NCBI GenBank assembly: GCA_963767835.1 | Contig: CAVYFY010000019.1 | Coordinates: 62,001-126,000 of the forward strand | DNA from: SIAQ01 sp963767835 | GTDB lineage: Bacteria; Planctomycetota; Planctomycetia; Gemmatales; Gemmataceae | DNA length: 64,000 bases | Reading direction: 5' to 3' | Shown here: piece by piece, positions 26,450 to 34,071 of the stretch | How positions within the stretch are numbered: the first letter of the stretch is position 1 | Layout of the letters: every line of letters begins with the position of its first letter | Translations under genes and position numbers: made by a program | Notes under the pieces: model-generated | Told to the model about the DNA's origin: nothing | The model's input: only the letters and a program-made list of their open reading frames with translations | Databases searched by the model: none

Positions 26450-27634
26450 ATGGACGCCATCAAGAATCCGTTTTCGCCTGGTGCTGGTTCGCCGCCGCCC
26501 GAACTGGCTGGGCGCGATCCGATTCTCGAACAGTCGCGCATCCTGTTGGGCCGGATCAAGGCGGGAAGGCCTGAAAAAAGCCTGCTCCTCACAGGCCTCC
26601 GAGGAGTCGGCAAGACCGTGCTGCTTAACGAGATCGAACGCCTTGCAAAAGGCAGCGGATACCATACAGTCAGCATCGAAGCCCACGAGGACAAGCCCCT
26701 CGTTTCGCTCATTGCGCCTCACCTGCGAACGCTCCTCTTCGAGCTTAACCGCATGGCTGGAGCGGTCGAGAAGGTCAAACGAGGGCTTGCCATTCTGCGA
26801 AGTTTCGTTGGGGCGTTTAAGGTCACGATGCACGATGTCACAATAGGCCTGGACATTGACCCGGAAAAAGGCGTTGCCGACAGCGGGGATTTGGAGATCG
26901 ATTTACCCAATCTTTTTCTCGCTATTGGCGAAGCCGCCGCCGACCGCAAAAGTGCCGTGGCCATCTTCATTGATGAAGTTCAGTATTTCAACCAAAAAGA
27001 ACTGGCCGCGCTGATCATGGCCATGCACAAGGTTCAGCAGCACCAGCTTCCGTTAGTGCTGCTCGGGGCCGGACTTCCGATCCTGCCCGGATTAGCCGGT
27101 GAATCGAAGTCGTACGCTGAGCGGCTCTTCAGCTTTCCGGACATTGGCGCATTGTCCGCCAACGATGCGGCCAAAGCGCTCCAGGATCCCGCGAAAGCTG
27201 CCGGGGTCGCCTTTGAGTCCGCTGCTCTGGACGAAGTGTATCGCCTGACGAAAGGATACCCATACTTCGTGCAGGAGTGGGGTTATCAAGCCTGGAATCT
27301 GGCGGCCTCCAGTCCAATCACCAACAAAATGGTGCATGATGCCACGGCCGTCGTCATTCCGCGCCTCGACCAGAACTTCTTCCGTGTGCGCTATGATCGC
27401 CTGACCCCAAGCGAAAGGAATTTCCTGCGTGCGATGGCCGAGCTCGGCCCCGGCGCTCATCGCACGGGCGACATTGCCGAGGTGCGGAAAGTCAAGGTGA
27501 CAAGCCTTGGACCGGTGCGAGCCAAATTGATAAAGAAAGGAATGATCTACAGCCCTGCCCACGGGGACATGGCATTCACGGTACCTTTATTTGACGAATT
27601 CATGATCCGGGCCATTCCAACGTTCAAACCGTAG
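26450..27634 (+). CDS. AAA-type ATPase with C-terminal winged helix
   Basis: 394 residues from ATG 26450, preceded by GGTGG; an upstream in-frame ATG (26423) lies inside the phased repeats. DAIKNPFSPGAGSPPPELAG, then Walker A GLRGVGKTVLL (about 50-60), Walker B AVAIFIDEVQYF (about 170) and a sensor-like LVLLGAGLPI. A C-terminal helical part with YFVQEWGYQAWN is followed by a winged-helix-like ending (IAEVRKVKVTSLGPVRAKLI, then KKGMIYSP). This is the archaeal/ORC1-like STAND-type ATPase family found sporadically in bacteria, often on mobile DNA. Its partner and role are unknown. It sits alone between the lip operon and tmk. Confidence 0.75.
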   Translation: MDAIKNPFSPGAGSPPPELAGRDPILEQSRILLGRIKAGRPEKSLLLTGLRGVGKTVLLNEIERLAKGSGYHTVSIEAHEDKPLVSLIAPHLRTLLFELNRMAGAVEKVKRGLAILRSFVGAFKVTMHDVTIGLDIDPEKGVADSGDLEIDLPNLFLAIGEAAADRKSAVAIFIDEVQYFNQKELAALIMAMHKVQQHQLPLVLLGAGLPILPGLAGESKSYAERLFSFPDIGALSANDAAKALQDPAKAAGVAFESAALDEVYRLTKGYPYFVQEWGYQAWNLAASSPITNKMVHDATAVVIPRLDQNFFRVRYDRLTPSERNFLRAMAELGPGAHRTGDIAEVRKVKVTSLGPVRAKLIKKGMIYSPAHGDMAFTVPLFDEFMIRAIPTFKP

Positions 27635-27650
27635 GCTGCTCGAACAACAT

Positions 27651-28268
27651 ATGTCCAACGGGCTCTTCATCTCACTGGATGGCGTGGACGGGGCCGGCAA
27701 ATCGACGCAATGCCGGTTGCTCGCTGATTGGCTGCGCGTCCAGGGACGCAATGTTGTCGTCTGCCACGATCCCGGCGGCACCGATCTGGGACAGAAGCTC
27801 CGTGAAATTCTGTTGAATTATCGCGGCGTGATGTCGCTCACCGCCGAGGCGCTGCTGTTCATGGCGAGCCGGGCGCAACTTGTTTCGGAAGTGATTCGCC
27901 CCGCCCTGGCCGCGGGGCAAATCGTAATCTGCGATCGCTTCTTGCTCGCCAATGTCGTCTATCAGGGACATGCCGGCGGACTCGATCCAGCCGAGCTTTG
28001 GAGCGTCGGCCTGTTCGCGACTGGCGGCCTGGAGCCGGACCTGACCATCGTGCTTGATCTGCCGCTGGAGACGGCGTTCGCCCGGCGCAAACCGAGCGCT
28101 GACCGCATGGAGAGCCGTGGCCTCGATTATTTCGCCAGGGTGCGTGCCGGCTTTCTCGCCGAGGCTCAGCGGCGGCCGGAGCGATTTTGCGTCGTCGATG
28201 CGAGCGCGTCGGTGGATTCGGTGCAAGCGGGGATGCGCGGCGCGATCATGAAATTGTTGAATCCGTAA
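27651..28268 (+). CDS. tmk: Thymidylate kinase
   Basis: 205 residues. P-loop LDGVDGAGKSTQCRLL (about 9-24), the DP-G variant of the DR-x-P motif (CHDPGGTDLGQKLREILL), ICDRFLLANVVYQGHAGGLD with the catalytic DR, and the LID RRKPSADRMESRGLDYF. It phosphorylates dTMP to dTDP for DNA synthesis in the cytoplasm. It lies 12 bases before holB, a frequent bacterial pair, so they are probably co-transcribed. The start has no strong ribosome site. Confidence 0.9.
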   Translation: MSNGLFISLDGVDGAGKSTQCRLLADWLRVQGRNVVVCHDPGGTDLGQKLREILLNYRGVMSLTAEALLFMASRAQLVSEVIRPALAAGQIVICDRFLLANVVYQGHAGGLDPAELWSVGLFATGGLEPDLTIVLDLPLETAFARRKPSADRMESRGLDYFARVRAGFLAEAQRRPERFCVVDASASVDSVQAGMRGAIMKLLNP

Positions 28269-28280
28269 CCCACGTGGATT

Positions 28281-29375
28281 ATGTCCTGGTCCCAAATTGT
28301 CGGCCATGATGAGCGTGTCGCGTCGTTCCGTCAAATCGTCGCCCGGCGGCGGCTGGCCCACGCCTATCTCTTCGTCGGCCCCGCCGGCGTCGGCAAACGG
28401 CGCTTCGCCCTGGAACTCGCCAAGGCGCTCCTGTGCGAAGCGCCCGGCCCCCTCACCCCCGGCCCATCTCCCGGAGCGCCAGGTGAGGGGAGAAAACTCG
28501 ACGCCTGCAATCAATGTGCCGCTTGTTTGCTCGTGGACGCCGGCACGCATCCCGATCTTTTTCAGGTCAGTCGGCCTGAAGAAAAGAACGAAATGCCCAT
28601 CGACGTGATGACCGATTTCTGCCGCAATTTCTCGCTGAAGCCGGCGCGGGGTCATGGCAAGATCGGCATCATCGACGACGCGGACGATTTCAACGAGGAG
28701 TCGGCGAATTGCTTCCTGAAGACATTGGAAGAGCCGCCGCCGGGCTCGCTGTTTCTGCTCATCGGCACGAGCCTGGATCGGCAGCTGGCGACGATTAAAT
28801 CGCGCTGCCAACTTGTCCGCTTCGCTCCGCTGCCGGATGCCCACGTTCGCACGCTGTTGCAAAAGCAAGGCGTGGGTGAAGCGATGCTGGATCGCCTGGT
28901 GCGGCTGGCGGCGGGCAGTCCCGGGCAGGCGGCGGCGCTCGCGGATGAATCGCTGTGGAAATTCCGGAGCGATATTTTGCGGGCCATCGTGCAGCCGAAG
29001 GTGAAAAGCGTGGAGGCGGCCAAGGATTTCGTCAAGTTTGCCGAGGAGGCGGGCAAGGAGGCGGCTCTTCAGCGACGGCGGGCCAACCAGGCGCTCAAGC
29101 TCCTCATCGAAGCGCTGACCGACGCGATCCGCCTACAATCCGGGGCGCCGGCGCGATCGGCGGATTCGGCAGAGTTGCCCCTGTTGGCATCGCTGGCACA
29201 GAAGGCCCCGCCCGAGAAAATCTATGCCATGCTCGAACGCTGCCTGGATACGGAGGCGCAGCTGGGCCGATATGTTCAACTGAGTCTGGTTCTGGAAGGC
29301 CTCCTGGACGCGCTGGGGCAGATGCTCGACGAGCCGGGCGCGTTGCCGCTGCGCTATCAGGGGTTTGCCGTTTAG
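28281..29375 (+). CDS. holB: DNA polymerase III delta' subunit with repeat-encoded insertion
   Basis: 364 residues. AAA+ clamp-loader subunit: QIVGHDERVASFRQIVARRR, degenerate P-loop VGPAGVGKRRFALELAKALL (Arg in place of Ser/Thr, usual for delta'), a Cys zinc module ACNQCAACL then AGTHPDLF, the IIDDADDFNEESANCFLKTL Walker-B region and SRC motif TIKSRCQLVRF. A short extra segment GPLTPGPSPGAPGEGRK (about 57-73), just before the zinc module, is encoded by a dispersed palindromic repeat inserted in frame. The protein works with gamma/tau and delta to load the sliding clamp. Confidence 0.9.
   Translation: MSWSQIVGHDERVASFRQIVARRRLAHAYLFVGPAGVGKRRFALELAKALLCEAPGPLTPGPSPGAPGEGRKLDACNQCAACLLVDAGTHPDLFQVSRPEEKNEMPIDVMTDFCRNFSLKPARGHGKIGIIDDADDFNEESANCFLKTLEEPPPGSLFLLIGTSLDRQLATIKSRCQLVRFAPLPDAHVRTLLQKQGVGEAMLDRLVRLAAGSPGQAAALADESLWKFRSDILRAIVQPKVKSVEAAKDFVKFAEEAGKEAALQRRRANQALKLLIEALTDAIRLQSGAPARSADSAELPLLASLAQKAPPEKIYAMLERCLDTEAQLGRYVQLSLVLEGLLDALGQMLDEPGALPLRYQGFAV
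28448..28493 (+). repeat. Dispersed CTCACCCC palindromic repeat inside holB
   Basis: CCCTCACCCCCGGCCCATCT followed by CCCGGAGCGCCAGGTGAGGG. Related copies are at 29391-29492, 39321-39367 and 59703-59809. This copy is read through in frame and adds about 15 residues to HolB. Confidence 0.8.
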
Positions 29376-29390
29376 GCGAGCGGCAAGAGC

Positions 29391-29492
29391 TCTCCTCCCC
29401 TCTCCCTCGGGAGAGGGGCCGGGGGTGAGGGTGTTTGGCAAGTTTTTTTTTGAAGCCTCTGCCCTCACCCCCTCTCCCGGAGGGAGAGGGGT
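29391..29492. repeat. Inverted pair of CTCACCCC palindromic repeats
   Basis: One copy at 29393-29430 (CTCCCTCGGGAGAGGGGCC then GGGGTGAGGG) faces a second at 29461-29492 (CCCTCACCCCCTCTCCCGGA). The pair can fold into a long stem around a T-run-containing spacer; it follows holB and may act as its terminator. Confidence 0.8.
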
Positions 29493-29522
29493 AGATTATG
29501 TCGTGCCGCTCGCCTTAGTGGC

Positions 29523-29538
29523 GGCGAGCAAGCTCGCC
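29523..29538. repeat. Short perfect hairpin
   Basis: GGCGAGC and GCTCGCC flank AA. The adjoining GGCTAAACG resembles the arm of the GCTAAACG repeat family seen at 39.6 and 61.05 kb. Confidence 0.5.
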
Positions 29539-29581
29539 GGCTAAACGCGGAATTTCAAGCCACCGTCACGGATCGACACCA

Positions 29582-29911
29582 ATGACACGCCAGCGCGGAT
29601 GGACCCTCTTGTTGTGCTTTCTCAGCGGTTGCAGCACCCATCCGCTGGTGGATTTCTGCGATTACGTCAGGCCGGGCAAGCTCGGTCCGACGACCGTGAC
29701 TCCGTACGGTGGTGTGGCCATTCCGCAGGGGGCGATCATCCCCGTGGCGCCGAACATCTCGGTCGGTCCGCCGGCCGTTCTTCCGCCGGGTCCTCCTGTC
29801 ATTCCGCCGCCTGCCCCATTGCCGGGCAACATCCCGCCCGGCGTGCAACTCCAGGCACCCGCGGCCGGCGATTTCCCGCCGCCGCCGCCCAATCCGCCGC
29901 GCCAGAATTAG
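29582..29911 (+). CDS. Small proline-rich lipoprotein
   Basis: 109 residues. The leader GWTLLLCFLSGCSTHPLVDF has a lipobox (LSGC, Cys at about 17). The mature chain has FCDYVRPGKLGPTTVTPYGG and then a Pro/Val-rich tail (PPAVLPPGPPVIPPPAPLPG). It is probably a lipid-anchored envelope protein; function unknown. Its stop (29909-29911) directly abuts the stop of the convergent pckA. Confidence 0.7.
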   Translation: MTRQRGWTLLLCFLSGCSTHPLVDFCDYVRPGKLGPTTVTPYGGVAIPQGAIIPVAPNISVGPPAVLPPGPPVIPPPAPLPGNIPPGVQLQAPAAGDFPPPPPNPPRQN

Positions 29912-31486
29912 TTAGCGCGTCAAGACCGGCCCCGCGGCGCGCACGTCGGCGTTCGCCTGCGCCTCGTAGTTCTTGAAGTTGTTGCGGAAGAGCTCCGTCA
30001 GCTTGCGAGCGGCCTGATCGTAAGCCGCCCCGTCGGCCCAGGCACGGCGCGGCTGCAAAAGCTCAGCCGGCACGTCCGGACATGCCGTGGGAACCAGGAC
30101 GCCGAAGACCGGGTCGGGCGAGTAGGATGCCGCGTCCAGTGCGCCGCTCAGCGCGGCGCGGACCAAGCGGCGCGTTACTTCGAGCGGGAATCGCTTGCCG
30201 ACCCCGTACGCGCCGCCGGTCCAGCCGGTGTTGACGAGCCAGACCTGGGCCTTGTGATCGTGAAGGCGCTGCTCCAGCATCCTGGCGTAATGGACCGCCG
30301 GCCTGGGCAGAAAGGGCGCCCCGAAGCAGCTGCTGAACGTCGCCGTCGGTTCCTTGACCCCAGCTTCCGTCCCCGCCACTTTGGCGGTATAGCCCGACAG
30401 GAAGTGATACTGCGCCTGCGCCGGCGTCAGTTTGGCGAGCGGCGGCAGGACGCCGAAGGCGTCGCACGCCAGGAACAAGAGATGGCGCGGATGCCCGCCG
30501 CGCCCGCTCGGCTCGATGTTGTCGATGTGTTCAAGCGGGTAAGCCGCCCGTGTGTTTTCGGTCAGCGAGGCGTCGTCGTAATTGGGCCGGCGCGTCGTCT
30601 CATCGAGCACGACGTTTTCCAGGATGCTGGGAAAGCGGATCGCGTTCCAGATTTGCGGCTCCCCGGTGCGGGACAGCTTGATGCACTTGGCATAGCAGCC
30701 CCCCTCGAAGTTGAAGACACCCGCCGGTGACCAGCCGTGCTCGTCGTCGCCGATGAGTTTGCGTTCGGGGTCGGCGCTCAGCGTCGTCTTGCCGGTGCCC
30801 GACAGGCCGAAGAGCAGGGCCGTGTCGCCGGCGGTGCCGACGGTTGCCGAACAATGCATGGGGAAGACATCGCGCATCGGCATCCAGAAATTCAGATACG
30901 TGAAAACCGACTTCTTGATTTCGCCGGCGTATTGGGTCCCGCCGATCAACACCCGATGCTCATCCAGATCGAGAATGACGCCGACCTCGCTGCGCGTCTG
31001 GTCCCGCTTCGCTTCGAATTGCATGCTCGGAGCGTGCAGGATCAGCAGGTTCGGCTTGAACGCGGGTTGCTCCTCGGCCGTCGCCGGGCGCAGCAGGCAG
31101 CGTGCAAAAAGGGCCTGCCAGGCATGTTCGGTGATGAGCCGCACGCCGACGCGGTAGGCCGGATCGGCGCAGGCCCAGCCATCAAAGACGAATAATTCGC
31201 GGCCCTGGAAATGGGCTTGAGCGCGCTGCCATAGATGCTCGAAGTTGGCCGGGGCCATCGCTTGATTGACCGCGCCGAAAGCGATGTGGGCTTCGCTGGC
31301 CGGCCGGCGCACGAGATATTTGTCCTTGGCGGCCCGGCCCGTGTAAGCGCCGGTTTTCACCGCGAGCGATCCATTGTCGGCCAGCATGCCTTCGTTGCGC
31401 GCCAGCGCCAGCTCGACCGAGCGCGCCGGCGAAAGCTGGGCGTGAACGGGGCCAACATTCACCAGTCCGTGTGTGCTCAGATCCAT
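29912..31486 (-). CDS. pckA: Phosphoenolpyruvate carboxykinase (ATP)
   Basis: 524 residues from ATG 31486. It interconverts oxaloacetate + ATP and phosphoenolpyruvate + CO2 + ADP in gluconeogenesis. Visible: TGAYTGRAAKDKYLVRRP, IGGTQYAGEIKKSVFTYLNF, FPMHCSATVG, the kinase-1a P-loop LLFGLSGTGKTTLSADPERK (about 240-260), LIGDDEHGW and VFNFEGGCYAKCIKLS with metal-binding Asp, and NTGWTGGAYGVGKR. All catalytic motifs are intact. An upstream in-frame extension to 31573 overlaps a tandem repeat and is not family-like. Confidence 0.95.
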   Translation of the reverse strand: MDLSTHGLVNVGPVHAQLSPARSVELALARNEGMLADNGSLAVKTGAYTGRAAKDKYLVRRPASEAHIAFGAVNQAMAPANFEHLWQRAQAHFQGRELFVFDGWACADPAYRVGVRLITEHAWQALFARCLLRPATAEEQPAFKPNLLILHAPSMQFEAKRDQTRSEVGVILDLDEHRVLIGGTQYAGEIKKSVFTYLNFWMPMRDVFPMHCSATVGTAGDTALLFGLSGTGKTTLSADPERKLIGDDEHGWSPAGVFNFEGGCYAKCIKLSRTGEPQIWNAIRFPSILENVVLDETTRRPNYDDASLTENTRAAYPLEHIDNIEPSGRGGHPRHLLFLACDAFGVLPPLAKLTPAQAQYHFLSGYTAKVAGTEAGVKEPTATFSSCFGAPFLPRPAVHYARMLEQRLHDHKAQVWLVNTGWTGGAYGVGKRFPLEVTRRLVRAALSGALDAASYSPDPVFGVLVPTACPDVPAELLQPRRAWADGAAYDQAARKLTELFRNNFKNYEAQANADVRAAGPVLTR

Positions 31487-31496
31487 GTCGTCGATA

Positions 31497-31524
31497 CCGT
31501 GGTCCGTCGTCCGTGGTCCGTCGT
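31497..31524 (+). repeat. Two exact tandem copies of a 14-mer
   Basis: CCGTGGTCCGTCGT is repeated without gap in the divergent pckA/TPR promoter region. The same unit length and copy number as at 15515. Confidence 0.7.
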
Positions 31525-31606
31525 TTAGGCGGCGCGGCTGATTCGTATAATGTTTATGATAGCAATATGTCATTCTGTGTCGGCGACTCCTGACGACGGA
31601 CCCTCC

Positions 31607-34063
31607 ATGCTAAGCTGGCAACAAACCGAGTTCCTTCTCAAAGGCGTCTATCTCGGCTTGCTGGTGATGATCGCCTGGCTCGAGCCCACGCTGGACGAAT
31701 TGGCCTTGATCGGGCTGGCGACGATGGGCGGCTTGGTGCTTTTTCTCGGTGTCGCCGCCGTCCGCAAATACCGCGAGGGCTTCCGCCCCAAGGGGAATTG
31801 GCTCGGCTATCTGGTCTTCATGCTGCTCGAAAATCCCGGCATGGTCTACGCTGGAGTGCTCGTCGGTCTCTCGGCCGGCGCCGTGTTCACCTTCAATCGC
31901 CGCGGCGAGGATGCGATCACGCTGGAAGCGCTTGCGCCGGTGCTGGGCGGCGGCATGCTGGGGGCCATCTTTTACAACCTGCGTTTTGTGCGCCAGCCGA
32001 TGTATCGGTTGTGGCTGAGTTTGGCGATGGCCGCGATCCTGATTGGCGCCGCGATGGCCTTTTATTACTTTAAGCCCGACGCCATCAGCGACGTCCAGCG
32101 CACGAAGATCGGGATGCTGCTCCTGATCGGCATCCCCGGCTTTTTCCTGCTCACCTTTGCCGGGCTTGTTGAGGAAACGGAGATCGAGATCGGCGCGATG
32201 TGCGCCGCGCTCGGCGTCGGGTTGTGGTGCTTGCTCGCCGGCGCGTCGATGGCCGCCAGCAGCGCCGTGGTCGTGCTTATGCCGGCCGGCATTTTCTTTG
32301 TCTATACGACGCGCATCTTGCCCTGGCTACGCGTCTTCAAGCACTCCCTGCGCGGCCTGAGCTATCGCCGCATGGGACACACGCGCCTCGCGCTCATGTC
32401 GCTTGGGCGGGCGCTCGAGCTCGATCCTGGCGATCGCCTGGCCCGTCACGAGATGTGGGACTTGCATCGCGATCTCGATTTCGCTTCGCTGGAGAATGAT
32501 CCCGATCTCGTGCCTTTCCTGCACTTCGATTTCTGCCTGGAACGCATTAGCCAGATGTTGCAAACCAGGCCGAACGCGCACGATTTGGCCGAGATTGTCA
32601 AGATGCTCGACTTGATCGAACGCGAGCAGCCGGGCAAGGCGCCGATCTGCGCTTACTGGCGGGCCGTCGCCCGGCTGCACGAGCGCGATTACGACGAATC
32701 GGCCCGGTTGCTTTTCGGCATCTTGCAGTTGCCGCAGTATTACACACCTGAACGGCAAGCGATCCATTACGCGGCCTGGCAGCTGGCGATGTACGGGCAT
32801 CCGGAGATGACGCAGCGCGTCGGCCAGGTGCTGCTGCCCCGGCCCGGCCAACACATGGACGCCATCGCCGCGGTCGAGACGCAGCTCGCCAGGACACCGG
32901 ATGATCCGACCGCCAAGGAAATGAAGCGGCATCTCTACAGTGAACTCACCGAGCGCGAATACTGGTCGATCGCTCAGCCCGGCCAGCCGCCGCCGATGCT
33001 GGATCATGAATATGCGCGCGCCGGCGGCGCCGCCCTGCTTGCCGACGCGGAACAATGGCAGCGCGGCTGCGCCTATCTGCGCATCGCCGCCAACGGTTTG
33101 CCGTTGCAGGCCGCGACCTTGTACATCCAAATTGCACAGGCCCACGAGAAGCACGGCGACAAAGATGGCCTTTGGCAGAATTACCAGAAGGCGATGCAGC
33201 TCGGCCGGGCCATCGGCGTGGAAAATCTCCAGCCCGCCGACAAGGAAGCGCTGTTCGCCACCGTCAAAAAGATCGGCGAGCAAGCGCTTGCGGAAAATCG
33301 CATTGATGCCGCCCTCGAAGCGTTCAAATTCTACAGCCAAAACGAAAACGCCGGCATTGAGACTTATCGCATTTTGGCCGATCTGTTCGAGAAGAAACAC
33401 GATGTCTGGCTGGCGCTGCATTGCTGCGAACATGCCCTCTCGTACAACCCCGAGGATAGGGACTTGCTCGCCCGCAAAGACCGGTATTACTATTCGATTC
33501 AGCCGGACGAGTTGCAAGCGCGGATCGAGAGCGTCCGCAAGTGGTTCGACCCGCAGTATTGCCGGGACAAGGCACGCTGGGTCCTGGAGAAGGGCGGCGG
33601 CGATGCCGAGCTGCTCGATTGGGCGGCCCACCTGACGCAGCTGGCCCTGATCGCCCAGCCCGGCAGTCATGCCGCCCGCCTGCTCAAGGCCCGCGTCTGC
33701 CGGCTGCGCGGCGAAACTACCGAAGCGGTCGCGCTGCTCGAAGATATCCGCCAGCACAAGCCGGAGAAGTTCGCCAATGAGGAAGAGGAAAAAGCGTGGT
33801 ACTTCGCGCACCGCATGCTGGGCGATTTGTATCTCGACGAGAAGCCCGATCAGGCGATCCTGTGCTACACGGAATTCCGCCAGAGCGATGAAGCGGGGGC
33901 GGACACGTCATACAAGCTGGGCCGGGCTTACGAAGCGTGCGGCGATTTGGCGCGGGCGGCGGCTTGCTACGAAGAAGTCACCGCGTACGAACGGCATCCC
34001 CTCTTCTACGAGGCGCGCGAGGCGCTGGAGCGCGTCCGCCGCGGGGTGCCGGCGGCACGCTAA
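31607..34063 (+). CDS. Polytopic membrane protein with TPR-rich cytosolic or periplasmic part
   Basis: 818 residues from ATG 31607. The first 230 residues have about seven hydrophobic segments (e.g. LIGLATMGGLVLFLGVAA, MVYAGVLVGLSAGAVF, MLLLIGIPGFFLLTFAGLV). From about 245 onward helical repeats follow: HTRLALMSLGRALELDPGD, RDYDESARLLFGILQLPQYY, AATLYIQIAQAHEKHGDKDG, KHDVWLALHCCEHALSYNPE and DTSYKLGRAYEACGDLARAA. TPR units mediate protein contacts. No catalytic motif is seen. The ends LERVRRGVPAAR and the M28 gene's stop are 8 bases apart. Function unknown. Confidence 0.7.
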   Translation: MLSWQQTEFLLKGVYLGLLVMIAWLEPTLDELALIGLATMGGLVLFLGVAAVRKYREGFRPKGNWLGYLVFMLLENPGMVYAGVLVGLSAGAVFTFNRRGEDAITLEALAPVLGGGMLGAIFYNLRFVRQPMYRLWLSLAMAAILIGAAMAFYYFKPDAISDVQRTKIGMLLLIGIPGFFLLTFAGLVEETEIEIGAMCAALGVGLWCLLAGASMAASSAVVVLMPAGIFFVYTTRILPWLRVFKHSLRGLSYRRMGHTRLALMSLGRALELDPGDRLARHEMWDLHRDLDFASLENDPDLVPFLHFDFCLERISQMLQTRPNAHDLAEIVKMLDLIEREQPGKAPICAYWRAVARLHERDYDESARLLFGILQLPQYYTPERQAIHYAAWQLAMYGHPEMTQRVGQVLLPRPGQHMDAIAAVETQLARTPDDPTAKEMKRHLYSELTEREYWSIAQPGQPPPMLDHEYARAGGAALLADAEQWQRGCAYLRIAANGLPLQAATLYIQIAQAHEKHGDKDGLWQNYQKAMQLGRAIGVENLQPADKEALFATVKKIGEQALAENRIDAALEAFKFYSQNENAGIETYRILADLFEKKHDVWLALHCCEHALSYNPEDRDLLARKDRYYYSIQPDELQARIESVRKWFDPQYCRDKARWVLEKGGGDAELLDWAAHLTQLALIAQPGSHAARLLKARVCRLRGETTEAVALLEDIRQHKPEKFANEEEEKAWYFAHRMLGDLYLDEKPDQAILCYTEFRQSDEAGADTSYKLGRAYEACGDLARAAACYEEVTAYERHPLFYEAREALERVRRGVPAAR

Positions 34064-34071
34064 TCCAAATG

